DNA of 60,000 bases from Bolinopsis microptera (lineage: Eukaryota; Ctenophora; Tentaculata; Lobata; Bolinopsidae). The stretch spans positions 6,257,538-6,317,537 of the forward strand of contig NC_087084.1 in the NCBI RefSeq assembly GCF_026151205.1, read 5' to 3'. Under the pieces are notes generated by a model. It did no database searches. It had not been told where the DNA came from and saw only the letters and a program-made list of their open reading frames with translations. The position numbers and the translations under genes were made by a program. This document shows positions 41,855-53,100 of the stretch, one piece after another. The first letter of the stretch is position 1. Every line of letters begins with the position of its first letter.

Positions 41855-43756
41855 ACAATGTCAATCCTTCCTAGCTCGGCAGGCCCAGTGGTGCATCTCG
41901 CCTGTCGTGCATGCACTTCTCGCCGATCTACGAAGATGCGCGGCCCAGTAGTGCATCGAGCTACAATATCGACACTTGACCGACAAAAACGGACCAAACA
42001 TGGGAATGGCTTTGATCACTGATATATATATCATATACTGGATACACGTTTCACATAACCATGAGTCTTCGCGTACTACGTGAGTGTGCGCGTGCTACTG
42101 CAAGTGCAGTGGCACTTGCAGTTATTTTATGACCAATCAAGACGCTAGTCGCTAACCTGGCACGCCAGTCCAGCCGTGCGGCGTGCGTGGTGCTGTTTTC
42201 AATTGCTTCAGCTGAACAGACGCGCGCGTTTAGTTGAACTCGTCGACGGTTTTGGACAAGTTGACGGACAATGGACATTAACTTGACGGTTGTCGGTCGA
42301 CGGCCGGTTTTGTCATGAACGGCCTATAATATTTGGTAGTGGTACAAACAACAAAGCAAACAATTTACGAGTAATGAGTATCACCCCCGATTTTTAGATA
42401 CGTTGTATGACCCGCCGCGCACGAAGTGCGCGGCTCCCCCGCGACAGTGGGGGTCACCACGTGATACAAGTTATATGTTGCTTTATCCAAAGCCCTCTCG
42501 CTTGTAGTATAATATAGCGCGCGACCGCCGAAGTGCGAAGGCGGCACAGGAGGTGTAAAACAAACTTGATTGACGTTACCTGGGGACCGCAGGCTACCAT
42601 GTTCATGCCTAGTAAGATTAACGATGTCAACCCATCAAGATCGTTGCTCTGCGAAGCAAAGCAACATTCAACAATCGACGAATTACTGGGCCGCGCTCAG
42701 CCTGTCATTCCGCCGAATCTCTATCAAATGTTAATGAACATGATAGCCTGAGGTCCCCAGGTAATTGACGATGCAAAGCAAGAATGCTAGTTCGCGCGGC
42801 GCGTCGAAGCGGCGAAGTCCTGGCCTCCAAGAAACAAGCGCGTCACGCAGTATGCGTAGACTCATGGCTAGGTGAACGTTGTATTACCCACCGCGCACGA
42901 GTGCGCGGCTCCCCCTGTGTCGTAAAAACGATATTATAAAGGGGGACTTAGTGAAACTTATTGCTTGTTTCTTTCACGTTCAAGCGAAGCTCGAAAAGAG
43001 CGCCGCGCACAAAACTGGCGTACCAGGTAAAAATGATCATAGTTTGCGTTGATTCACGATGTCAATCCTTCGCATCTCGCCGATCTGGTTGCGAGAAGCA
43101 TTATTGGATGCGCACGCGCGACCCAGTAGTGCATCGCGCTACAAAGTTTGCGTTGAAACGGCGGCGTTTTATAAATGCCTCCTTAGAAAGTTATGGGCAA
43201 AAACTATTTTGATAACGTGATCACAGGTTTGTTGAAAAAAAATTCGATTATGTATGTGGATTGTTTAGGGCTCGGGTTAGCAATTAGGGTTTTAGTTAGG
43301 GTTATGAATAATTTCTGAGTTATGGTTAGAGTTAACGGTTGATTCACGATGTCAATCCTTCGCAGCTCGGTGAGGCACAGTGGTGCATTTTGCCGATCTA
43401 CCGAAGTGGTTGCGAGAAGAATTATTTGATGCGCGGCGCGACCCAGTAGTGCATCGCGCTACAAAGTTAACGGGTGATACTCGTAATCTGTTCCATATAT
43501 TGGACCGTCGACGAGTCCAACTCGGCGCGCGTCCTGGTAGGTTGTAAACCTACAAGGTTAGAGTTATAACAGCTAGCTTGAGATTAGAGTTTTATGTTAA
43601 TTGACGATGTCAATTCATGGCAGCTCGTTGTAGCAGATCGTAAGCAGATCGGCGAGATGCGAAGGATTGACATCGTCAATCAAGGCAGCTCGGCGCGGCA
43701 CAGTAGCGCATCTCGCCGATCTAGCCAGGCACAGTAACGCATCGCGCTTCAAAGTT
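41855..43756. repeat. Dispersed CpG-rich repeat unit in four to five copies
   Basis: Units of about 90-150 bp start TTGATTCACGATGTCAATCC and end CAGTAGTGCATCGCGCTAC. Copies lie at about 41855-41945, 43048-43145, 43339-43470 and 43598-43755. The last includes an inverted piece (GGATTGACATCGTCAAT), so the unit can form foldbacks. They stand out from the AT-rich surroundings. Confidence 0.7.
42364..43488. mobile_element. GC-rich insertion-like segment with short inverted ends, unassigned
   Basis: The left border TACGAGTAATGAGTATCACCC is matched in inverted form by GGGTGATACTCGTA near the right border. Two near-identical stem-loops, CCGCGCACGAAGTGCGCGG (about 42414) and CCGCGCACGAGTGCGCGG (about 42892), are each followed by CTCCCCC. 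A TATAAAGGGGGAC box lies near 42936. A 50-codon ATG frame runs at 42599-42751 (starts MFMPSKINDVNPS) and lies between GGGGACC and GGTCCCC. I cannot assign a family. Confidence 0.4.
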
Positions 43757-45110
43757 TTATGTAATACCGTATATTGTTAATTGCAGACAAAAAATCTAAA
43801 AGATGAATATCCACAAAATACTTTAATTTAAAACATTATAAATATCTTTTAAGTTTTTATTTATCGAGATTTTCAGATTTTAGCTTTTCTCTACTAAAAT
43901 TTTATTGTTTTGATTGAATTTTCATTCAATGACCAATTAGTGAGTTTATTGTGGATGGCACATGTCATTGGGGGTACTGCAAAAGTTAAATTACCGAAGA
44001 AAGCTTGAGTAAACCAAAAACAGCGCTACTAATTCACTCACCAGTGATTTAAGGGAAAACGCACTAATTGTATATTGCATAATTATGCAACGGGTAAATA
44101 AATCCTAGATCAAATGATTCGATTTAAATTAAACTACTTCAGTAGATGCTGAACCGAATATAACAAGTTTTGATGGTGCAGCTCTTTTTAAAACATATAT
44201 TTTCATCACATATTTACAGAAAGCTGTATTGGTTTTAAAATAGCTGCCTGAACCTATATCTATTGTCACAGTTCAGTACTCATAATTTGTGCATACTTAG
44301 AGGCTAATGCTACACCAATGTGTAAACTAATACCACCATACATATTTTTACAAAGGTTGCCGTTTGGTGTGAGCAATAGCGAACAGCACGCACACTCCTT
44401 TGCCCCGTCAACCTATATCTAATCTATTTAAAGAGTGACAACCATACTGCACATTGAATTAGTATTCCGTTAAATATCAAATTGATTTATTGTAAACTTG
44501 TCTTATCTGTAATAAATGGCATAAAATTGAAATTTTTGTTTAACTGAAGGGCTGCAAGGTGAGACAGTTTACATTGACAATTCATCTGGTTTAATCGTAA
44601 TATTATTGGATCTACTGTGGTTTTTTACTATGACAGTTGATAGTCTATCATCAGTCATCTGATCGTTACTACTATATGAGCTAATGGCAGCTACATTTAA
44701 ATTTAAACATTAAAATTTGATTTATTGTAGCGTATAATTTCTGTGATCGAGTGTGAACCATCTTTAAGGATGTGATATCATTATCGTGGGTTAATGAACG
44801 AAGACCTGTGACTAATAATATTGAATAAGACATTATTAACAACATACGCCTGAAGATCACAATGCTCAATCATTAACAATTAAAACTGTACTGAGCAAAA
44901 TCAACTTTTTTTCATGATTTAACTGCACTCTGTGTCTTTCAGAGTTTACTAAAGCTACAGTCTAGATCAGAAAATCTACAGTAAAAAGTAAATATGTTAC
45001 TATCTTCACCTAGTACTAGCCAAGCAAGTGGACAAACAATAGTTCTGGATAGAACCAGTTATGATGAGGTAGTTCAATAAACTGATAGATGCAATCTGTG
45101 TCTGAAGTCT
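43757..45110. other. Intergenic, no gene seen
   Basis: AT-rich with no coding signal. Confidence 0.45.
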
Positions 45111-45159
45111 TTTCTCTTATGAAAATGTCCTACTGACAGGACATTTTCAAATTTCAGCT

Positions 45160-46455
45160 ACGGGTATATGACCCCCAGAATATAGGTCGTTTTTTGAGCA
45201 CTTAGAAACAGGTGTTAAAACTACTTCTAAGCATGTTTAGGGGTGTAAATATGTACATAATAACCCTTTAAATGTTTCTTGGGTAGTTGAAAATAATTAT
45301 TAGGTTTTTAAGTGCACTTTTTTCACCTGTAAAAATACCATTTTTTAACAGGGCCCCCAGAATATAGGTCCAAACATCTGTTCCTAAGTTTTTCTAAAAT
45401 TGTCACAGACAGTTATATGCAGTCAGAATATGTTGCTGAGACTGTATTGATGATGCCAATGGCTCAAGATACTAAATTGAAATGGTTTAGAGTATACTTA
45501 ATAACAAAAAACCAAAAACTATGGCCCCCAGAATATAGGTATGCAAAAATCGTCCTCAAATACTCCATCTTCATACATTTTGATGATGCCATCTCTTCAG
45601 GCCTTCAGCATATGTTCTTTAACTGTTTCTCAACACTACCCCACATTCCTCAATGCTCAGGGTGACAGAGAAAATGCAGAATCTTGGTCGCTATTTTTTT
45701 TTAAAACCTATATTCTGGGGGCCATATACCCGTTAGGTTGGTTCATAAAAACCGAAGTTGATCCAATCGCTCTGGGTCCAAGCTTATTAGTTGATGCCTT
45801 GGCTAAAATACTGCCTTGAAAAATTTCGTGGCTCAACTCCATCGGAATCTGGACCCACGGGCCACGCCCTTATTTTTCGAGGCCCTTATACAGGCAAAAT
45901 TCTTAAAATTGCCATTTTTGACCTTTAAACGTCTAGATAGGGCCCCGAAAGCAATTTAGTCTAATATAAACGTGATAGAAAGGTTAAAATTGGTCAAGGT
46001 CTCATGTCTCTACGACCTTGCCATCAACATGTCTCCGCACCTCCATTAGACCTATATTCTGGGGGCCCGTAAAATTGTGGTGGCCATAACTTTTTTCCAA
46101 ATTGTCAGTTTGCAGATGTCTCGATGAAAAGATAGCTTAAAATAATACTTATACTCATACCAGTAGTCTTAATGGCATGTGTTGGACAGATTTTTGTCAT
46201 GACCATTTTTCGCCATATTTACCCCTCTAGAAAATGACAACATCGTTTAAATCTTTCGCTGTCATGACCAAATATACCAAAATACCTCATGTAGGTCCAA
46301 AATTCTTATCCAGAAACATTAGTTACATGTTTTACTCCAACCTAGCAGTAACAGATCCCATTAGTATCGCTTATCTTGGTTAGAACTGTATACACTAACA
46401 TGACCTATATTCTGGGGGCCACCTATATTGTGGGGTTCATGTACCCGTAAGTTCC
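45160..46455. mobile_element. Palindromic element carrying six copies of CCCCCAGAATATAGGT
   Basis: The motif is forward near 45170, 45355 and 45524 and inverted near 45708, 46051 and 46404. The outermost copies are joined to CTACGGGTATATGA on the left and its inverted form on the right (TCATGTACCCGTAAG). An inner right end at 45708-45736 suggests a shorter element of about 575 bp plus an extra arm. No coding capacity and no clear target duplication. Confidence 0.6.
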
Positions 46456-46535
46456 TCGACCTAAATTCCAATATTATTTCTGAATATTAGTTGAATGACC
46501 AATTAGTGCTGGATTTTCCCAGTCAGAGTAAGCCC

Positions 46536-46537
46536 CC

Positions 46538-46568
<31 letters not shown>
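46536..46568. repeat. Poly-C run
   Basis: An uninterrupted C-tract of about 33 bases. Confidence 0.9.
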
Positions 46569-46569
<1 letters not shown>

Positions 46570-46794
46570 TATTTATTTTAATTTCATTACCAATAATCAT
46601 AAATACCTAGCACTGTACTGTATTATTTTTTATACTCAGGATAATATGTTAGATGAGAATATATATCTATGTTTTTAATATTATTCCGAATGTTTGATTT
46701 CCCAATGTCTCTATTATTCGCAATATTTTTATAGTTTTTAATCTATTCATGTTTTACAGAACTTTTACTCATGATCTAACTTCATTAATATTAC

Positions 46795-47110
46795 CAACAT
46801 TTACCAACATCTATCACGTGTTATAATCAACATTAATCACTTGTTATTACCAACATCTATCACGTGTTATTACCAACATTAATCATGTATTATTACCTAA
46901 ATTTATCACGTGTTATTACCAACATCTATCACGTGTTATAACCAACATTTATCACTTGTTATTACCAACATCTATCACGTGTTATTACCAACATTTATCA
47001 CTTGTTATTACCAACATCTATCACGTGTTATAACCAACATTTATCACTTGTTATTACCAACATTTATCACGTGTTATTACCAACATTTATCACGTGTGAC
47101 TGTCACGTGT
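46795..47110. promoter_or_regulatory. 23-bp repeat array with nine CACGTG E-boxes upstream of the SLC38 start codon
   Basis: CACGTG occurs at 46815, 46861, 46907, 46930, 46976, 47022, 47068, 47091 and 47104, mostly 46 or 23 bp apart; the units in between carry CACTTG. The last two are TCACGTGTGA-like and lie 30-50 bp upstream of the ATG at 47140. E-boxes of this type bind bHLH-zip factors such as the MITF/TFE group, which control lysosomal genes in vertebrates; relevance here is inference. Confidence 0.55.
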
Positions 47111-47139
47111 GACCTCTAACTATCCGCATAATATAGGGA

Positions 47140-50100
47140 ATGAGCGGGCCAGCTGCCAATAAATATGTTACACTGGACGAGGACACTGACTCACTAATGT
47201 CACACCAACCTGACCTTCTCACTTCCAGGTGAGCAATTTGTTACATTTTATTTTTACTCAAAATCAAAATTCTAAAACTTTGAGTTTACTAATTACTACC
47301 ATATCTACCAAGATTCAAGAAAATGGTTGAAAATATTGTGTTGTGTATCTGGTTTTACAATCACATTTATCATTATAATTTGAAAAAATTATGGTGCACC
47401 TTCTCAACAGCATTTAGATGTAATAACTTTTCATAAAAACCAAACTTAAAACCAAATAATTGTTTTATTAAAATAATTGTTTTATATTAAAAATATAACT
47501 GTTACCCTCTGCAGGTCAGTCGAGATATCGACCCAAACAGATGCTTCCATCTCAAGTGAAGGATCGAGGGGAGGCTCCATGGTTGGGGGTATCTTTATCT
47601 TGATGAACGCTGTACTTGGTAATTTTCATTTATCTTTACGTTTTAAAACTAAGTAAGTCTACCTTACCTTATTATATATATAAAAGTGAATTTTAAATCC
47701 CCACCTTATATGACTATTTTGGGCCTAAATAAATTTACTCTTATTTGGTTTAATTTTCAGCTGAGATGTCGTTATAAAAGTATCGTTTTTTTAATTTGCT
47801 TACGTTTATTATTTTACTTACTTTATAATACAATTTATTTTTTCACAGGTGCAGGAGTTTTAGAGTTTCCGTACATGTTCAGTAAAGTAGGACTAATCAC
47901 AGCGTTTCTACTGCTAGTATTCCTACTTATATGTGCTGGTATGTTAGTTGTTACAGTTTGGGAAATGTACTAACCGACTCTTAGCTGATTCTTAGCTGAC
48001 TCTTTGCCGACTCTTGATCGAATCTTAGATGAATTTTATCAGACTCTTACCGGGCCGTATCTAGCTCTCAACGGCAGTCCGATCAGTGCCGGGGGGATCA
48101 GATACATGATCCCCCGTCAGTGCCGGGGGGGGGGGGGGGGGGGGGGGGTCAGGTACATGATCCCCAGTCAGTGCCGGGGGGGTCAGGTACATGATCCCCC
48201 CGTCAGTGCACCAACTACCTTTAAGATTTGAATGTGTTGTGCTATATTGATTAAACACAACCGTGCTGCAACAATGTTGTACTCTTAACGTTGACATTAG
48301 ACGTGACATCTGAAATGATTTTATCTATGAATTACAGTAGAATACGATACCGTGTACGTAGAAGTACGCTGGGAGTGAAGTATCACATTCCTTACCGTCA
48401 CTCTTATTTTATCATGTGCTGTGGTATAATGTTACCAAGCTAACGTTTAGTTTTACAACAGCTGTTGATAGTCTGGCATGCTGGAATGTCGTAATATTAG
48501 TGAGAACCCCAATCTACAAATCATGGACTATTAACTTAATAAGTTAATTACGTAATTAATAGCTGTGTGAATCTATAAATGGAACTGAAACAGCACTTTG
48601 AGTAGATAAATTGTCATTGGGTGTACAACAGATCATCTGTGATATCTTAATCCTCCTCCCTAAGGTACCACGCACATAGTGCTCGCTAAAACGGTGGATC
48701 TTACTGATTCTGCTAGCTATCACGAACTTATAGGAAAGATATGTGGATTTAAAGTTCTGGTGAGTGAGATGATAATAATTAACTCGTTTAGTAATTCAGT
48801 TGTTTAATAATTAAAAGTTAGCTGAAGTTGGGACTGAAACAGATTGACCGGAATGATAAACTGCTGGTTAGAGAAAATAAAATGAGGAAATTATTTCTTC
48901 AAGTTTAATGAAAAATTACCCTTAAAATTATCTTATTTTTAATGTGTAAATGTATAAACTAATTTGATGTAAGTTGATTATTAAATTATTTAATTAAATT
49001 ATTTAATTAATTATTACTAATTACCTCTCAGTTAACAGCCCAAGTAGCTCTCATTCTCTACTGTTCTGGATCAAACATTGCTTACATGGTAACTGTTGGA
49101 GATATGCTGCAGGAAGTCTGTTTCTACGTTACAAATACTACAGGTTACTAATACGTTACTAATGCGTTACTAATACGTTACTAATACGTTACTAATACGT
49201 TACTAATACGTTACTAATACGTTACTAATACGTTACTAATACGTTACTAATACGTTACTAATACGTTCCTAATACGTTATTAATACGTTACTAATACGTT
49301 ATTAATACGTTACTAATACGTTACTAATACGTTACTAATACGTTACTAATACGTTACTAATACGTTACTAATACGTTACTAATACGTTACTAATACGTTA
49401 CTAATACGTTACTAATACGTTATTAATACGTTACTAATACGTTATTAATACGTTACTAATACGTTATTAATACGTTACTAATACGTTACTAATACGTTAC
49501 TAATACGTTACTAATACGTTACTAATACGTTACTAATACGTTTCTAATACGTTTCTAATACGTTACTTATACGTTAATAATGCTACAGGTTCATATTTGC
49601 TTAATTAATTAAGTGGTCGATGAATTAGTTGATTGACTAGTCCATTGATTAATCAATTTGCTTGTTAATCTATCGATAATATTATGAGTCGTTCATAAAA
49701 TTTATTTAATTTGTTCGGTTACGGAAACAAAACATAGTATTTACTACCCCGCTCCTATGCGGCAAAGATATTGTAGATACAACTAAATAATTTACACAAT
49801 ACGGTGCCTATGTCTGAGCGGCTCCCCTCAAAAAAACTTTCTCTCCTCAGGACAAAAGAAAATCGCGATTATTTAGGCCAAAAATCGCGGCGCCGCGACA
49901 AGCCAAATTAGGCGAAATCGTGGCGAAAATCGCAGCAAAAGATAATGTATTTGCACGAATAGAATTATGAATTAGGGGTAGACTGGTTTGTAGGGTAATG
50001 ACTTGCTAGTTGGTTTGTGTGTACGACTTAGAGGTGGCTACTTAGAGGTTGCGGCATGTTGCCAGCGGGGGTAATGCAACGACCATGATTAATGTCAGTA

Positions 50101-53100
50101 TTTGAGATTTTTCCGAAACTGACATTGTCATTAATGGTCATTAATGGTCATTAATGGTCATTAATGGTCATTAATGGTCATTAATGGTCATTAATGGTCA
50201 TTAATGGTCATTAATGGTCATTAATGGTCATAAGATATCTCAAATTTTGAAATATCTGGCAGTAGCCTTGACTAAATCTAATTGAGGGGAGAAATCATGT
50301 TTCGTACGGAGATCAGCGGCTTAGGTCAATACAGATGAACGGATCAAAACAGCCAGTCAGAGCGAGCTGTCGAAGTTGGAGTACCCGCCAGTATTTTACT
50401 TCAACAAAACAGGAGACTTTCCCATGCAGGACATCTGTCATGAGTTGAAAAAACTGGTTAACTGTCTCCATTACCTCAGTACTAGATTCATCATAATGGC
50501 CGATTCTGATTCGATCGAAGACACGAAATTCACCCTAAACTGGGGGATGATTCTTAAACTCGCTACGGAAAGTGAAGAATTCAGAGACTCTGTATCCCTT
50601 ACAACTCTGCAGCACTCTGATAGACAAAACCCGCAGTGTGCTGCAGAGCTAACGGCTACATGGGATGTTCTAAAACAAGCAGGATTTCTGAGCCTCTCGG
50701 CCTATCTTAAGGCCGGGTTTTTGCTCCTGGCAGCGTTTTATGACAAATCGCTGACTGTTTCAGAAAGAGCTGAAAATGCGTGGACTGTTTTCGCGTTCTT
50801 CACTCTGTGGGGAGAACACTCGAAGAAATTAAATACCAGCGAGAACTTCATAACTAGAGAAAGCTTCAAAGACTTAATAACCGCAGCTAACGGACTTGTC
50901 TTGTATTTTGTCGACTTGATTTGTAATCACCCCAAAGCACCAGTAGTACCGTGGTTTTTATCGTCTGATCAAAATGAACAACTCTTCGCTCGAATCAGGG
51001 TTGGACGGCACTCTGGTAGACGCACACAAATCGACTCTACAAGAGTCCCTGAAGCCATGGGTTGTTACAACCGACTATTAGAGGTGGAGAATACGCTTGA
51101 TGTTGAATGTGGTACAAGTGTTCATAAAACCGCTTATACCCGGGGGAAGACACTCTTTCGTTCTGAGTGGAGCAAACATCCAGAGAAAAAGATTGCTGTT
51201 GATTTTGGAGGTTCGGTCAAGATGAGTAACCTTATAATCCAAAGCTTAAAAAGAGGATCCAAGATTGGAGAGGAACTCTTTGTTTCCTCTTCTAGTTATG
51301 GAAGTTCGTATCTTTCAGGTGATAATGGAAATGTTATTTCTGAAAGACGGCGGAGTCTCCAATTTCCACTCTCATATGGTAGTGAACAACAATCAGATGA
51401 TGAATCAGACCATGAGAGTGAAGACAATTTTTCTGATTATGAGGACGAAGAGCTGGTTGATAGCTCCACTAAGGTCGTGACCAAATATTGTAACCAAGGC
51501 AAGACCAACTTTGGTGCGAAAAGCCGAAGGAAAAGATTTTTTGGTCTTGCCTTGGATACAAGTATTGGGTTGTATCGCCCAGTCTGTAAAGGTTTAGCAG
51601 AACCAGAGCTATGCAACGCTCAAGAGGTGCAAGTTGGTGGAACAATAACTGGTATACTCATAACAGGCAAGGATGAAAAAAGAAGGCGCACGGTTGTGCA
51701 GGGCAAAGTGCTTTCTATATCTGTTAAGACATCTAAAGCATCACAAAGAAAAGGAAATGCTCGGTCGGGAGAGAGAAGACCTGCGGTGGCGATCTGTATT
51801 GAGCACGATATGTCTTCCCAGTGTTGGGTGAAGACCCAGGATGGTTCAATAATAAGTTTAGATTGGGAGAATGTTGTTGTTATGGTATAATTGGGTTAGT
51901 TGTAATATGTAGTAATATCAGTGTTTGAGAAAGTTGTAAAATTAACTTTTCATCCCCTTCCAAGATGTAAAGTACCGTCTACTTATTGTTAGTTAACTTT
52001 AGGTAGGTTCTAAGTGGTCCTCGTGTCCGTCCTTCTTGTTCCAGGAAGTGCGGAAAAAAACATGACCATTAATGTCAGTATTTGAAATTTTAGCAAAACT
52101 GACATTGTCATTAATGGTCATTAATGGTCATTAATGGTCATTAATGGTCATTAATGGTCGTTGCATCACCCCCTTGCCAGCATTATGGCATCCTTTGTAT
52201 AAGTTTTTCACTATCACGTTCATCATGTTCGTAGAAATATTTCTTTAACCTTCATGAGTTTTTGTCCATATTGTGTTCGCAAAGGTATGTTATAAAGTTA
52301 TAATATAGATTAATTGTCTTAACAATTGATCAATGTTCTCATTGTTCCTTTGTTTCAAATCTCACTTAACAAATTTGTCGCGGAGAATGGGAAAAATCGC
52401 GATTCCGCACGTGCCGCGATTTCCTTTTGACCTTGCAGTCCTCATCGGAGCAAAGAGTTGAAAACAAACACGGGTCTCATAAAATCAAAAAATACCAAAT
52501 AAGATAAAAGTGATATTATCCGATTATTAACAGATAAATAAAATATGGTAAACAAACAGGAACAACAATATTATTTGGAAACGAATCATAGTTGTACAGT
52601 CTACATTTATATGATACGTATGTATAATATGTCAATAAAATTAGAATATTTATTTTTTTATTTTCTTAATACTATTGCAACCTGGCCTTCGGCCAAGATC
52701 CAGTGTCGCAGTTAAAGAGAGCGTAAATGAAATACAATGAACCCGCTCAGTCATAACTTATAACCAATCAGCTTGCCGCCGCCGCCCCCCCCCCCCCCCC
52801 CCAGTCGTTATTTCTTATCTCTGAATATCTTGTTAAACAGGACCCCGTAACAATGTGGTTCCTCTGGTTCATCCATCGGGTCGAGATGCGCAACATTCCC
52901 TTTAAAAAACCTCCTGAAAAACACCAGAGGAGCGTAGCCTACCCTCCCTTGCTCTTGTGCTGAAAATACTTTATCTCCCGTTATGGGTTTCTCTTTAAGG
53001 TTGTGATAGCAGCTCACTGCAACATTGTTAATCAAGATTGTTCCTGACGTTGTTATAGGTCTACAAAACCCTTTCTGTGTAACCGGAGTTATCTCTTTAA

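Larger units (their letters stand above)
49848..52435. mobile_element. Diverged hAT-type MITE split by a later insertion
   Basis: The left end CAGGACAAAAGAAAATCGCG (49848) and right end GCGATTTCCTTTTGACCTTG (to 52435) match the intact MITEs. Without the 2107-bp insertion at 50067-52173 and one target copy the element would be about 470 bp. Confidence 0.6.

Noticed and set aside
49144-49585. Regular short repeat that could be read as a CRISPR array
   Set aside because: There are no spacers: the 11-bp units are contiguous, and the locus is an animal intron.
50376-50423. Start of the P-like protein at 50376
   Set aside because: The codon there is TTG. The first in-frame ATG is at 50424, and the frame is already open from 50325.
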